From: Thalassobacillus cyri
GTDB lineage: Bacteria; Bacillota; Bacilli; Bacillales; Halobacillaceae
NCBI RefSeq assembly: GCF_900107755.1
Contig: NZ_FNQR01000003.1
Location: 186,001 to 250,000 of the forward strand
DNA length: 64,000 bases
Reading direction: 5' to 3'
The position numbers were made by a program, and so were the translations under genes. Under the pieces are notes generated by a model that made no database searches, had not been told where the DNA came from, and worked only from the letters and a program-made list of their open reading frames with translations. Numbering within the stretch: the first letter of the stretch is position 1; every line of letters starts with the position of its first letter. This document shows positions 42,734 to 51,212 of this stretch, in pieces.

Positions 42734-43258
42734 TTAACCCTCCCTCTCCTTACCTTCATTTTCTTGCAGAGGCACTTCTTTATTAATAGATAAATAGTAC
42801 GAATGCAACTTTTCATATATTTCCGAACTTCCATTTACTACCTTATATAAGGGACCGGCATTACCTTTGTCAAAATTGACGAACAAACCTGAACCATCAG
42901 CAGTTAATTCAAGCATTAATGAATCTTCCGAGTTTTTACCGGGTCTCAAAAAAGTAATAAGCGACTTTCCTTCGTTTCTTAGCTTATTCAACCCTTTATA
43001 TACCTCACTGTTCTCTTCTTTCTTTACTGCTTGTAATTCAAACCCATTGATCATATTTTTGAATTTTTGAATTTTATCTTCCTCTGTAGTTTTTGCCTGC
43101 TCATCCATACTATAATGAAAGTCATTACTATTCATCTCAAGGAATGCTACAGGCTCCTCCTTATCTAACATGTCTGTCATAGTAGTCATTTCTGACTCTT
43201 TATTCTGACATCCTGCTATAAAGATAAAAACTGACAGCAAACATACTAGCCGTTTCAT
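42734..43258 (-). CDS. Lipoprotein of unknown function, 174 residues
   Basis: A lipoprotein signal MKRLVCLLSVFIFIAGC with lipobox IAGC (Cys17), then a hydrophilic Lys/Glu-rich domain without known motifs. Probably exported to the outer face of the membrane. Sits between the VOC gene and a DUF4181-like membrane gene, all on one strand with gaps of 3 and 15 bases. Confidence 0.65.
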   Translation of the reverse strand: MKRLVCLLSVFIFIAGCQNKESEMTTMTDMLDKEEPVAFLEMNSNDFHYSMDEQAKTTEEDKIQKFKNMINGFELQAVKKEENSEVYKGLNKLRNEGKSLITFLRPGKNSEDSLMLELTADGSGLFVNFDKGNAGPLYKVVNGSSEIYEKLHSYYLSINKEVPLQENEGKEREG

Positions 43259-43273
43259 ACAAAACCTCTTTCT

Positions 43274-43714
43274 TTACCATGACATTACATTGTTCCCCAG
43301 CCACCATAAAACCCATGAAATCGCCAGGGTTGATAAAAATATCTCAATCAGCGTCACCTTATAGTTGCTACGGTTATCAGAAACATCCCATTCCATATAA
43401 GCCCTAAAGCCTAACTCAGTCATATTAATGACAAACGGGACGACAAAAAGTGTATACTGAGTCGGATATAAGATGACTAAAATAATAAATGCTATTAATC
43501 CAACTATACGAATCCCAATAGCTCCTTTTTTGTGAAGCGGGTTCAGATAACTATGGAAAAACAATGGTTGTTTATCTGCCTTCATAATACGGCGAAGGAA
43601 ACTTGGGATTAGGATCACCATATAAATCACCAATGCCATGACATTTAGGAAATCCAGCCAAAAACCAGGTGGAGGGCCATATTGTTCCATTTCCATCAAC
43701 TCTATCCCTACCAA
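43274..43714 (-). CDS. DUF4181-like membrane protein
   Basis: A 146-residue protein with four membrane segments. The motif GFRAYMEWDVSDNRSNYKVT matches the family pattern (RA-MEWKY-EN-N-Y), and YLNPLHKKG matches its YN-VN--HKK loop. Function of the family is unknown. First gene of a likely three-gene unit with the lipoprotein and VOC genes. Confidence 0.6.
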   Translation of the reverse strand: MVGIELMEMEQYGPPPGFWLDFLNVMALVIYMVILIPSFLRRIMKADKQPLFFHSYLNPLHKKGAIGIRIVGLIAFIILVILYPTQYTLFVVPFVINMTELGFRAYMEWDVSDNRSNYKVTLIEIFLSTLAISWVLWWLGNNVMSW

Positions 43715-43756
43715 TTATTTCAAAAACAGAAAATTAAAACAATACTTTATTGCTGT

Positions 43757-43787
43757 AAAAAAGCGCCTGCTTATTAAAAGCAGCGCT
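43757..43787 (-). terminator. Terminator after the 125-residue lipoprotein gene
   Basis: AGCGC-tGCTT pairs with AAGCa-GGCGCT around TTAAT, then TTTTT on the minus strand. Confidence 0.75.
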
Positions 43788-43800
43788 AAATAAAGTCTTT

Positions 43801-44178
43801 TTATTCATTTTCTAAAACCATCCGTTCTGTTTCTCCATCCCATTCAATCGTTACACTTATCTTATGATCTTCCCTGGTAATCGCGCAGCCAGAACAACTG
43901 GCCCCAGCAGAATCCAGGACCCCATTTTTTAAATGATCATTACCAGCGGCTCCCCCAGATGGACTATCAATCTTATATCCAATCTTCTCCGGTGGCTCTC
44001 CTTCACCTATAAACCTTATTTTAAAGCTGGTCGATTCACTGTCTTCTCCTCTAATATCGGCCTGGTATTTGACTTCCCATCTTTCACTTTTACCATGAAA
44101 CTCTAGTGTTTTTTGACCGAAACAACCGGCCATCATCACTATCATAAAACATAGAATCATCCAGAGCTTTACTTTCAT
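43801..44178 (-). CDS. Lipoprotein of unknown function, 125 residues
   Basis: Signal MKVKLWMILCFMIVMMAGC with lipobox MAGC (Cys19). The mature part is a beta-rich domain with WEVKYQADIRG and a CSGC pair (residues ~98-101) that could bind metal or form a disulfide. Single gene with its own terminator. Not recognised. Confidence 0.65.
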   Translation of the reverse strand: MKVKLWMILCFMIVMMAGCFGQKTLEFHGKSERWEVKYQADIRGEDSESTSFKIRFIGEGEPPEKIGYKIDSPSGGAAGNDHLKNGVLDSAGASCSGCAITREDHKISVTIEWDGETERMVLENE

Positions 44179-44237
44179 CGTTCACCTCCACAAAATCTTA
44201 AAACTTATATACGCTATATTATGCACCAGCCTTCCAT

Positions 44238-44522
44238 TTAATGGTTCTTCCTGCGATCGATTTTTTTCAGAAACAGCCGTTGATCCCCTCTGACATGCGC
44301 TTCACGCAGCAGATAATCCTCGCCATCAACCAGGAACGTGCGATAATAGATGCATTCCACTTCCCTGCCCTGGGCATGTAATTCTTCCGTAATGACACGG
44401 ACTTGGTCTTTTAAGTGAAGATAATAGTTATCAAACGTAATATTACCTTTCCGCTCCCCCATCAATCTGCTAACTCCGAGCAATAAGAAGAGGAAGAAAC
44501 CAATCCATAATAAGCTTGTCAT
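44238..44522 (-). CDS. Single-span membrane protein, 94 residues
   Basis: One N-terminal membrane helix (LLWIGFFLFLLLGVSRLMG) then a charged cytoplasmic domain (DQVRVITEELHAQGREVECI, LLREAHVRGDQRLFLKKIDR). No known motif. GGGAGGAACAC lies before the ATG. Stands alone between the lipoprotein gene and metT. Confidence 0.6.
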   Translation of the reverse strand: MTSLLWIGFFLFLLLGVSRLMGERKGNITFDNYYLHLKDQVRVITEELHAQGREVECIYYRTFLVDGEDYLLREAHVRGDQRLFLKKIDRRKNH

Positions 44523-44610
44523 CCAAGTGTTCCTCCCGCTTTCCCCGTTTACTAACTATATATACGAACAACTCCAGAAAAAGTTTTCAATGATGAGAGT
44601 CAGTTGGAAC

Positions 44611-44643
44611 AAAAAAACAGGCTCCGCACTATTACGGAGCCTG
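44611..44643 (-). terminator. Terminator after the NhaC-type gene
   Basis: CAGGCTCCG/CGGAGCCTG stem, 8-base loop, followed by seven Ts on the minus strand. Confidence 0.85.
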
Positions 44644-44647
44644 CCTG

Positions 44648-45982
44648 TTATGAAGAAGTCGCATCTACTTTTTTTCTTTTTTCCACCGGTGTCCGGGTGA
44701 ACTTCGGGAATCGGAAAACAATGGCGAGTATCCCTGATACGGCTAGCAGCATCGGGTAAAAGCTGTAAGGGACAATTTCCACTGGAGAAATCTTCGCTAC
44801 TCCAGCAGCTGCCAGTATCTGTGCGCCATAAGGAATCAGACCCTGAACAGCACTGGAAAAGATATCAAGAAGACTGGCTGATCTCCGATTGTCGATAGCA
44901 AACCGCTCTGAAATCTGCTTTGCCAGCGGACCGGCGGTTATGATTGAAATCGTGTTGTTGGCTGTCGCCAGATTGACCGCTGTGACCAGTCCGGCAATTC
45001 CTGATTCCCCGCCTTTATTGCTAACAATCCGCTTCGTTATACTTTCCAGCAGGTAATCAATGCCGCCATTCCGGCGAATCAGTTCTACCAATCCACCAAG
45101 CAAGATGACGAGCATAGTCAGTTCCTGCATGCCTGTGAAACCTTCACTGATCAACGTAACAAAATCCATGAGAGAAAACTCTCCAAGAGCAAACCCGACA
45201 ATCCCCGCAAAAACAATACCGCCGATCAGTACAAAGATGACATTGACCCCAGCTATCGCAAAACCGAGCACGGAAAGGTACGGCAATACTTTTATCAGGT
45301 TAAATGGATGGCTTTCATCTAAAGAGCCGGCAGCGTCAGAACTCAACACACCAAAAACCACCGCTGTTATGACAGCCGCTGGAAGGACGATGAATAAGTT
45401 CGCTTTAAACTTGTCTTTCATTTTAGTACCTTGTGTCCGGACAGCGGCAATTGTCGTGTCAGAAATAATCGACAAGTTGTCCCCGAACATCGCGCCGCTG
45501 ATAACCGCTCCCATTACCAGTGCGACCGGGATGCCTGCCTGCTCTGCAACCCCGATTCCAATCGGGGCAAGGGCAACGATGGTTCCGACCGACGTCCCCA
45601 TGGAAATCGAGATGAAACAGCCAATGAGGAACAGCCCCACGACAAGCAAACTCTGCGGCAAGAACGTCAATCCGAGGTTGACCGTCGACTCAACCGCTCC
45701 CATTCCTTCTGCGACAGAGGCAAACGCACCCGCCAATAAGAAAATGATCACCATCAAGATGATATTCGGGTGTCCACCTCCTTCAGCAAGCTGCATCACT
45801 TTCGTTTGAAAACTCTCTTTTCGATTCATAAATAATGCAGCAAAAACAGCAACGAAAACAGCAACGAGGACGGGCATCTTGTAAAAGTCCCCCGTGACAA
45901 CCCCTGAACCTATGAATAGTATGATGAATATCCCAAACGGAATCAGCGAAAGCGGATTTCCTGTTATTTTTTTATCTTGCAT
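44648..45982 (-). CDS. metT: NhaC-family Na+-linked carrier, MetT (methionine uptake) candidate
   Basis: A 444-residue carrier with about twelve membrane segments and NhaC-family signatures (GTSVGTIVALAPIGIG, AVISGAMFGDNLSIISDTT, TANNTISIITAGPLA). Taken alone it would be called a Na+/H+ antiporter. A SAM-I riboswitch and terminator directly upstream place it under methionine control, which is the mark of MetT, the NhaC-type methionine transporter predicted by comparative genomics of Gram-positive bacteria. The symbol therefore rests on regulation plus family, not on a substrate motif. Confidence 0.75.
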   Translation of the reverse strand: MQDKKITGNPLSLIPFGIFIILFIGSGVVTGDFYKMPVLVAVFVAVFAALFMNRKESFQTKVMQLAEGGGHPNIILMVIIFLLAGAFASVAEGMGAVESTVNLGLTFLPQSLLVVGLFLIGCFISISMGTSVGTIVALAPIGIGVAEQAGIPVALVMGAVISGAMFGDNLSIISDTTIAAVRTQGTKMKDKFKANLFIVLPAAVITAVVFGVLSSDAAGSLDESHPFNLIKVLPYLSVLGFAIAGVNVIFVLIGGIVFAGIVGFALGEFSLMDFVTLISEGFTGMQELTMLVILLGGLVELIRRNGGIDYLLESITKRIVSNKGGESGIAGLVTAVNLATANNTISIITAGPLAKQISERFAIDNRRSASLLDIFSSAVQGLIPYGAQILAAAGVAKISPVEIVPYSFYPMLLAVSGILAIVFRFPKFTRTPVEKRKKVDATSS

Positions 45983-46037
45983 ACATTTCCCTCCAATTAC
46001 TTACATTATGTCCATTCTGGGTGGATTTTTTCGTAAT

Positions 46038-46065
46038 AAAAAAACCTCTTGCAGGCGCAAGAAGG
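46038..46065 (-). terminator. S-box expression-platform terminator
   Basis: CCTtCTTGC pairs with GCAAG-AGG around GCCT and is followed by seven Ts, between the SAM aptamer and metT. Confidence 0.82.
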
Positions 46066-46079
46066 CTTTGATTTACTTT

Positions 46080-46186
46080 CCTTCTTATCTGCCAAGTTCA
46101 ATGACTTGCTGGAATTAGCACCTTCCCATTCGGGAGGTTGCTGAAGCTTCAACGGACCAGTTCCTCTGCTTCTCTTGATAAGATAA
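46080..46186 (-). promoter_or_regulatory. SAM-I riboswitch (S box)
   Basis: On the minus strand the conserved segments appear in order: TCTTATCAAGAGAAGC, AGAGGAACTGGTCC, GAAGCTTCAGCAACC, AAGGTGCTAATTCCAGCAA and AGATAAGA, which closes P1 with TCTTAT. High S-adenosylmethionine should terminate transcription ahead of metT. A dyad ACTGT-GAATT-ACAGT (46211-46225) sits upstream. Confidence 0.95.
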
Positions 46187-46272
46187 CTATGAAGTTTTAG
46201 TTTTATCAGCACTGTAATTCACAGTACAATAGACGGAAACTGGATGCAAGAACTTGATTTTTCCATCTCGTT

Positions 46273-47286
46273 TTATAAGCTATGGGAATTACTGATAGCG
46301 GCTTTTTCAAATAGCTTCAACTGAGTGGATTTTCCGAATACAATCACTAGATCGTTGGCATTCAGCTCCTCAGCAGCTGAAGGGTTGCTGATTATTTGAT
46401 CATCCCGTTTTATCGCAACAATATTGATGCCGTACTCTTCCCTGATTCGAGACTCTTTTAATGTCTTATCCCGAAGGTGGGAAGTGGAAGAAACCAAAAT
46501 TTCTTCAATATTATATTCATTGCTTTGATCATGGAGGATGGTTTCCACATACTCTACACTAATCGGTTTGGTAATTGCTGTAGCCATTCTTTTTCCCCCT
46601 ATGTTAGAGGTGTTGATGACTTTATCAGCGCCAGCACGGTATAACTTCTCCTCGGAAAACTCCCTTTCAGCACGAACCACCGTAAGAATATCAGGTTTTA
46701 TCCCTTTGACAGTAACAGTGATAAATACATTGTCGGCATCATTGGGAAGGGTTACAACAACCCCCTTCGCACGTTCCAATCCTGCCTGTAGTAAAACGTC
46801 ATCTTCCGTAGCATTTCCTTCAACATATACAACCTCTTCGGGCAGGTTTTTAATTACCTCAGGATCTCTTTCTATAATGACCATCGCGTGTTTTTCTCTA
46901 TGTAATTGGTGAAATACTTGCTGCCCCACTCTTCCATAACCACAAATGATGAGATGGTCATTCAGGTTCTCCATTTTTTGATTCATCTTCCGTCTCCTCA
47001 TATTACTGGATATCTTTCCGCTTATAATCGCACCCGCAAATTGAGCTAGCATGTAGGTGGTCAAGCCAATGGCAATTGGGATCAAAATTAAGGTCATTAC
47101 TTTCCCGCTTTTCGTAACCGGGGCTATATCCCCATAACCGATTGTCAGAATGGAAACGACTGCAAGCCATAGAGAATCAAAGAAACTTAGATTTTCCGTA
47201 ATCATATAACCAATGATTCCTAAAAATACGATTGCATGCAGGAAAATAAGTGAAACAGTAATTTTACGTTTCTCCAAAGCTGCCAC
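46273..47286 (-). CDS. RCK-gated potassium channel (YugO/MthK-like)
   Basis: A 337-residue two-transmembrane K+ channel. TM1 is about residues 10-30, the selectivity filter TIGYGD at 48-53, TM2 about 60-85; then a TrkA-N/RCK domain starting LIICGYGRVGQQVF and a TrkA-C domain near the end (NANDLVIVFGKS). It releases or takes up K+ depending on gating by cytoplasmic ligand. In Bacillus the homologous YugO channel mediates electrical signalling in biofilms. It is the last gene before metT's promoter and is followed by no clear terminator. Confidence 0.85.
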   Translation of the reverse strand: MAALEKRKITVSLIFLHAIVFLGIIGYMITENLSFFDSLWLAVVSILTIGYGDIAPVTKSGKVMTLILIPIAIGLTTYMLAQFAGAIISGKISSNMRRRKMNQKMENLNDHLIICGYGRVGQQVFHQLHREKHAMVIIERDPEVIKNLPEEVVYVEGNATEDDVLLQAGLERAKGVVVTLPNDADNVFITVTVKGIKPDILTVVRAEREFSEEKLYRAGADKVINTSNIGGKRMATAITKPISVEYVETILHDQSNEYNIEEILVSSTSHLRDKTLKESRIREEYGINIVAIKRDDQIISNPSAAEELNANDLVIVFGKSTQLKLFEKAAISNSHSL

Positions 47287-47370
47287 CTCGATTACCTATC
47301 GTTTATAATAAATTTAATCCCTCTTCTTTTCCATAGTATAACGAAAAGAACCATGGAAAGAAAAACAGAA

Positions 47371-48858
47371 CTATAACAATTTTAAAAACGATAGCGATAA
47401 AAGTACCATGATAATACATGAAGGGATGGCAACTAACAATGTGACAGCCTGCAAGGATGTCAATCCTCCTATGATCAACAAGGCCATTGGCGGAAGTGCA
47501 AGCGAAAAAGCCCAAAACAAGCGATTCAACCGGATCGGTTCGCCCTCAATCTTTCGTTGGGTTACAGCAGCCAGCATATAAGATGAGGTATCATAGGTGG
47601 TTGCTACAAAGATTATAGCCAGGATCAAAAATAAAATCAGGGTGAAATCGCCGAAGGGCAGCGAGTGAATAATAGAAATAACCGCTTCATTTGAATGACC
47701 CTGCTTGATCATTGACGCTACATCTAATTGAGTCGTATTCTGAAGATAAAGGCCATAGTTTCCGAGTACAAAGAAAAATAGCCAGCAGCCGACGGGGCCA
47801 AAAATAATCGTCCCCAGTATCATTTCCTTGATCGTCCTTCCCCTGGATATTTTAGCAATAAACAAACCGATAAAAGGAGCATAGACAATCCACCAGGCCC
47901 AGTAGAAGATTGTCCATTTTTCCGGAAAACCTGACTGCGCAATCGGATCCATCCACGTATTCAAGCGGAAGAAATTATTCAGGACAAGCCCGACACTATT
48001 GGTCGAAATCTCTAAAATGAAAAAAGTCGGTCCAAATATGGTGACAAATATGAGCAAAGAGAAAACTAAATAGACATTTATATTGCTTAGCCGTTTCACC
48101 CCTTTTTCCATTCCAGCAAAAACACTGACCGCAAACACAATCGTACAGACGAGGAGCAGGATGATATCCAGAAGATAAGTATGCTGTATTCCGGTGAGCC
48201 GTTTTACCCCTTCAGCCATCATCGGTATACTGATGCCGAGGGTTGTCCCGGACGCTCCCAGCAAACCGATCATAAAGAACATATCAATCAACTTTCCCAC
48301 GAAACCATCGGTATGATGATTCAGCACTGGGCGGCAAGCCTCGCTGATTTTAAGAATCGGAACTTTTTTCACATGATAAAGATAAGCAATCGGAAGTGCA
48401 GGCAGACAATAAATCGCCCACGCTGTCGGTCCATAGTGGAATAATCCATAAGCCGCACTCCATTCCACTGCAAATGGTGTACCAGGAATGAGACCCAGCG
48501 GAGGCTCAAGATAATAATACCCCCACTCAATCGCTCCCCAATACATAATTCCCGACCCAATACCCGCGCAAAAAATCATGGAAATCCAACTGAATGTAGA
48601 GAACTCCGGCGACTCATCCTTTTTACCAAGCCTAATTTGCCCGTGCTTGCTAAAAGCTGCCCATATTAAAAAAATCAAAGAAGAAAAACCGATCCATAAA
48701 TACAGGACCCCTGTCATATCCGTTAATTGTACATGCATCTGTTCCAACCAGGTATGTGTAACATTCGGGTAGAAAAAAACAATGCTGCATAGTATTAACA
48801 AGGACAAAAACGCCACGAGAAAGAACGGCCAATCGATCAATGACTTTTTCAAATACAC
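47371..48858 (-). CDS. BCCT-family transporter (atypical G-motif)
   Basis: A 495-residue carrier of the betaine/carnitine/choline family, twelve membrane segments, with WTIFYWAWWIVYAPFIGLFI and the ISRGRTIKE helix typical of the family. The Na+/substrate helix reads GIGSGIMYWGAIEWGYYY rather than the betaine-type GMGMGL; the second position of the Na+-coupling motif is altered, resembling carnitine- or choline-type members, so the substrate may not be glycine betaine. Single gene upstream of the K+ channel gene. Confidence 0.82.
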   Translation of the reverse strand: MYLKKSLIDWPFFLVAFLSLLILCSIVFFYPNVTHTWLEQMHVQLTDMTGVLYLWIGFSSLIFLIWAAFSKHGQIRLGKKDESPEFSTFSWISMIFCAGIGSGIMYWGAIEWGYYYLEPPLGLIPGTPFAVEWSAAYGLFHYGPTAWAIYCLPALPIAYLYHVKKVPILKISEACRPVLNHHTDGFVGKLIDMFFMIGLLGASGTTLGISIPMMAEGVKRLTGIQHTYLLDIILLLVCTIVFAVSVFAGMEKGVKRLSNINVYLVFSLLIFVTIFGPTFFILEISTNSVGLVLNNFFRLNTWMDPIAQSGFPEKWTIFYWAWWIVYAPFIGLFIAKISRGRTIKEMILGTIIFGPVGCWLFFFVLGNYGLYLQNTTQLDVASMIKQGHSNEAVISIIHSLPFGDFTLILFLILAIIFVATTYDTSSYMLAAVTQRKIEGEPIRLNRLFWAFSLALPPMALLIIGGLTSLQAVTLLVAIPSCIIMVLLSLSFLKLL

Positions 48859-49112
48859 ACCCCTTACCTTTCAGTCTTCTAAGTTATATGTATGTGAGGA
48901 GAACCATGGAGAATTCTAGTTATTTTAGTGGGTGTGCCGGAATAACAAATTATTTACCATTCACCAATACTAAAGAAAGCTCCAAATTTTAACAATATAT
49001 CTTAAAAGCTCCTATTTTTCATCAAAGGAAATTTCAAAGACAATAGCGAATTCACCATATAACATAACTTGATATTTGGTGCTCTATGATCACTTGACGA
49101 AAGGAGGTGTTA

Positions 49113-49715
49113 ATGATCGATTACGAACGGACTTACTCCCTGGCTGACATTGCCAAAAAGATGAATCGGCCGCGCCCGACCTTACAATCCTGGAAAGAGC
49201 AGTTTTCGGAATTCATACCGTCTGTGGGAAGTGGAAGAAGTAGGCGTTACGAAGACGAAGCGCTCGAAATTTTTATGACGATTGAGAAGCTGAAAGGAAG
49301 AGGAGAACCGAAAGAAAAAATACGGGATGTATTGAGAAGTTCTTTTACGATGAAAACCAAGGATGACTCAAATGACCTCCTGCCGAAGCCAGTTATCAAC
49401 ACCATCCAGGATGGATATGAAGCATTCCTTCAAGAGATAAAAGCACAGAACAACTTACTTCGGGAACAGAATGATACCTTTCATAGGCAGAATCAGGAAC
49501 GTAAGAAAGAATTCGAAGAACTGAGAGAACAATTTGAGCATATCCATCAAACAAGTAAGGCCTCTCATGAAGCAGTAATCAGCAACATTAGCAGGAGAGA
49601 TGAGCTATTAATGAAAACGCTGAAAGAAATGATGGAACAAAAAAAGAAAGAAAGCTTTTGGTCACGCTTATTCAACAGTAAAAAAATAACAGTTAGAGAG
49701 CAGGTGAATCACTGA
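49113..49715 (+). CDS. MerR-like HTH protein with coiled coil (RacA/DUF3967 type)
   Basis: A 200-residue protein with an N-terminal MerR-type helix-turn-helix (YSLADIAKKMNRPRPTLQSW), the wing SVGSGRSRRYEDEALEIF, a long coiled coil (EAFLQEIKAQNNLLREQNDT, then HRQNQERKKEFEELREQFEH) and the C-terminal FWSRLFNSKK seen in DUF3967 proteins. This layout is that of chromosome-anchoring RacA and phage/plasmid relatives; a DNA-binding structural role is likely. ATG 49113 behind AAAGGAGGTG; the GTG inside the ribosome site is rejected. Confidence 0.72.
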   Translation: MIDYERTYSLADIAKKMNRPRPTLQSWKEQFSEFIPSVGSGRSRRYEDEALEIFMTIEKLKGRGEPKEKIRDVLRSSFTMKTKDDSNDLLPKPVINTIQDGYEAFLQEIKAQNNLLREQNDTFHRQNQERKKEFEELREQFEHIHQTSKASHEAVISNISRRDELLMKTLKEMMEQKKKESFWSRLFNSKKITVREQVNH

Positions 49716-49733
49716 TGGCTGAAGTAACGAATT

Positions 49734-49765
49734 GAACCCAACCGCTAAAATTTGCGGTTGGGTTC
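49734..49765. terminator. Bidirectional terminator
   Basis: GAACCCAACCGC/GCGGTTGGGTTC perfect 12-bp stem with an 8-base loop, between two convergent genes; TTATTT follows on the plus strand. Confidence 0.82.
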
Positions 49766-49778
49766 TTATTTGTAGCCA

Positions 49779-49988
49779 TCATGAATTATTGAAAGCCTGG
49801 CCGATCTCCTTTTCCGCCTGACTCTCGTTGAAAGACTCGATTTTCTTATGTTCATCCACTGAGTCTCCAGAAAGTCTATCCTCGGCGTCAAATGGCTGAT
49901 TGGACTTTACCGTATTTTGCATGCCTATTTCCCCTGTACCATTTGCCCCCGTAGGGATATTAAATTTCTTTTCCGGCTGCTTTTTCAC
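49779..49988 (-). CDS. Small hydrophilic protein, 69 residues
   Basis: A 69-residue, Asn/Gln/Glu-rich, probably disordered protein (NIPTGANGTGEIGMQNTVKS; ESFNESQAEKEIGQAFNNS). GTG at 49988 with GAGGTG six bases upstream was chosen; the GTG at 49997 overlaps the ribosome site. Such proteins in Bacillaceae are often sporulation or stress products, but no specific family is recognised. Confidence 0.55.
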   Translation of the reverse strand: MKKQPEKKFNIPTGANGTGEIGMQNTVKSNQPFDAEDRLSGDSVDEHKKIESFNESQAEKEIGQAFNNS

Positions 49989-50133
49989 ATTTATCACCTC
50001 AACCTCTAGCTTTTGCTAAGCTCTATTTTTCATGCCTCCGAAACAAATGAACATGAGATGGATGATATTTCCACGCCTATATATAATAGGAGTTTGTTAT
50101 AGTGGTGCTGGAATTTAATTAGGAGGTTTTATT

Positions 50134-50418
50134 TTGGATACAGTAATTTTTATCAGCTCCACAGCTATTCTTCTTATAGTGGGTTTATTTGTCTTAAAAC
50201 GATATGAAAACAAAGGTGCAATCTTAAAAGCTAAATTGTACCCCTCAATTTTGTTAGGTGCAGGATTAGGGATAGTAATTGGTATTTTAGCTAAGGGTAC
50301 CGTCCTTGAAACGTTAGTAGTCATGGGATTTCTTATTTTACTTACTCTTTCCCAATTGATTGCGATCAGCAGAGTTTCTGAGAGCTTCAAAGCGTACAGA
50401 AAAAAAGCAGGAAAATAA
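50134..50418 (+). CDS. Membrane protein, 94 residues (three-gene membrane operon)
   Basis: TTG start eight bases after AGGAGG. Three membrane segments (VIFISSTAILLIVGLFVL, SILLGAGLGIVIGILA, VMGFLILLTLSQLIA) and a short basic tail. First of three small membrane-protein genes in a row. No family recognised. Confidence 0.6.
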   Translation: MDTVIFISSTAILLIVGLFVLKRYENKGAILKAKLYPSILLGAGLGIVIGILAKGTVLETLVVMGFLILLTLSQLIAISRVSESFKAYRKKAGK

Positions 50419-50442
50419 AATAAAACTAATACATATACAGGT

Positions 50443-50895
50443 GTGTGTAATGAATTGAAATATATGGTACATAAACTTCGGAACAACTATTTGCTTTACT
50501 TGATTACCCTTATTAGCATTATCCTATTACTGATTGGTTCTCTAATTTGGACCAGTGTATCTTTAATATGGGGACAGCGCCTCACCCTATTTTTTATTGG
50601 CATCCTCTTGTATCTCCTGGTCTTTCTTGGGGTCGATCCCATCCTTAAAGGAATTATATTTACTTTGATACCTATTGGATCAGGAGAAATTTTTTCTGTA
50701 TTACTTGAACTTATCCCCCGGGATTTTTATCAGCAGTGGCTTGAGGTTGATACTACCAGAGGAGGTAGCCCTGTCAGTCTTTTCGCCTTACTGGTCCTTG
50801 CTCTTATCATTAAGCTTTCCAAAGAAAAGCCGTATATTAAACAGTTAGAAGAAAATAAAAAGAAGCAAAACATATGGGAGTCAAAAGATGGATAA
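50443..50895 (+). CDS. Membrane protein, 150 residues (three-gene membrane operon)
   Basis: A basic N-terminus (KYMVHKLRNNYLLYLITLIS), then about four membrane segments and a charged tail (SKEKPYIKQLEENKKKQ). The true start may be the TTG or ATG a few codons into the frame (50455, 50464) because the GTG at 50443 lacks a good ribosome site. Overlaps the next gene by eight bases. Not recognised. Confidence 0.6.
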   Translation: MCNELKYMVHKLRNNYLLYLITLISIILLLIGSLIWTSVSLIWGQRLTLFFIGILLYLLVFLGVDPILKGIIFTLIPIGSGEIFSVLLELIPRDFYQQWLEVDTTRGGSPVSLFALLVLALIIKLSKEKPYIKQLEENKKKQNIWESKDG

Positions 50896-51175
50896 TTTCA
50901 TACCTATATTAAAATGGCTAAGCCAAGGTTCCATACTATTAGGAGGATCATTGTCGATTTATTGGTTCCAGTTCACTGAAGAAGGAAAAAGGTTTTGGAA
51001 TAAAAAAATCAATAACATGAAGAGTGAAGAAGAGTACAAAGCCTGGACAACTAGAAAAGACAAGTTGACCAAGGTGATAAAGCATGGATCAATTCTACTG
51101 AAATCATGGCTTCTTCTATACAGTATTTTCCTCGCCTCCATAGCTGCTTTAGTTTTTATCTCGTTAACCAATTAA
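50888..51175 (+). CDS. Membrane protein, 95 residues (three-gene membrane operon)
   Basis: Two membrane helices (QGSILLGGSLSIYWFQF and LLYSIFLASIAALVFISL) around a lysine-rich loop (EEEYKAWTTRKDKLTKVIKH). Last gene of the membrane operon, closed by a strong terminator. Not recognised; the three genes together could form one membrane complex. Confidence 0.6.
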   Translation: MDNFIPILKWLSQGSILLGGSLSIYWFQFTEEGKRFWNKKINNMKSEEEYKAWTTRKDKLTKVIKHGSILLKSWLLLYSIFLASIAALVFISLTN

Positions 51176-51208
51176 GAAATGCACCTATCGTTGATAGGTG
51201 CATTTCTT
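51174..51208. terminator. Bidirectional terminator
   Basis: AAGAAATGCACCTATC pairs perfectly with GATAGGTGCATTTCTT around GTT, between convergent genes. Confidence 0.85.
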
Positions 51209-51212
51209 GTAG

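Noticed and set aside
45060-45809. A 249-codon plus-strand frame opposite metT
   Set aside because: Composition is that of an antisense reading of membrane helices (Thr/Pro/Ile/Lys bias); no ribosome site and no domain.
46006-46212. A 68-codon minus-strand frame
   Set aside because: It runs through the SAM-I riboswitch and its terminator, which explain the sequence fully.
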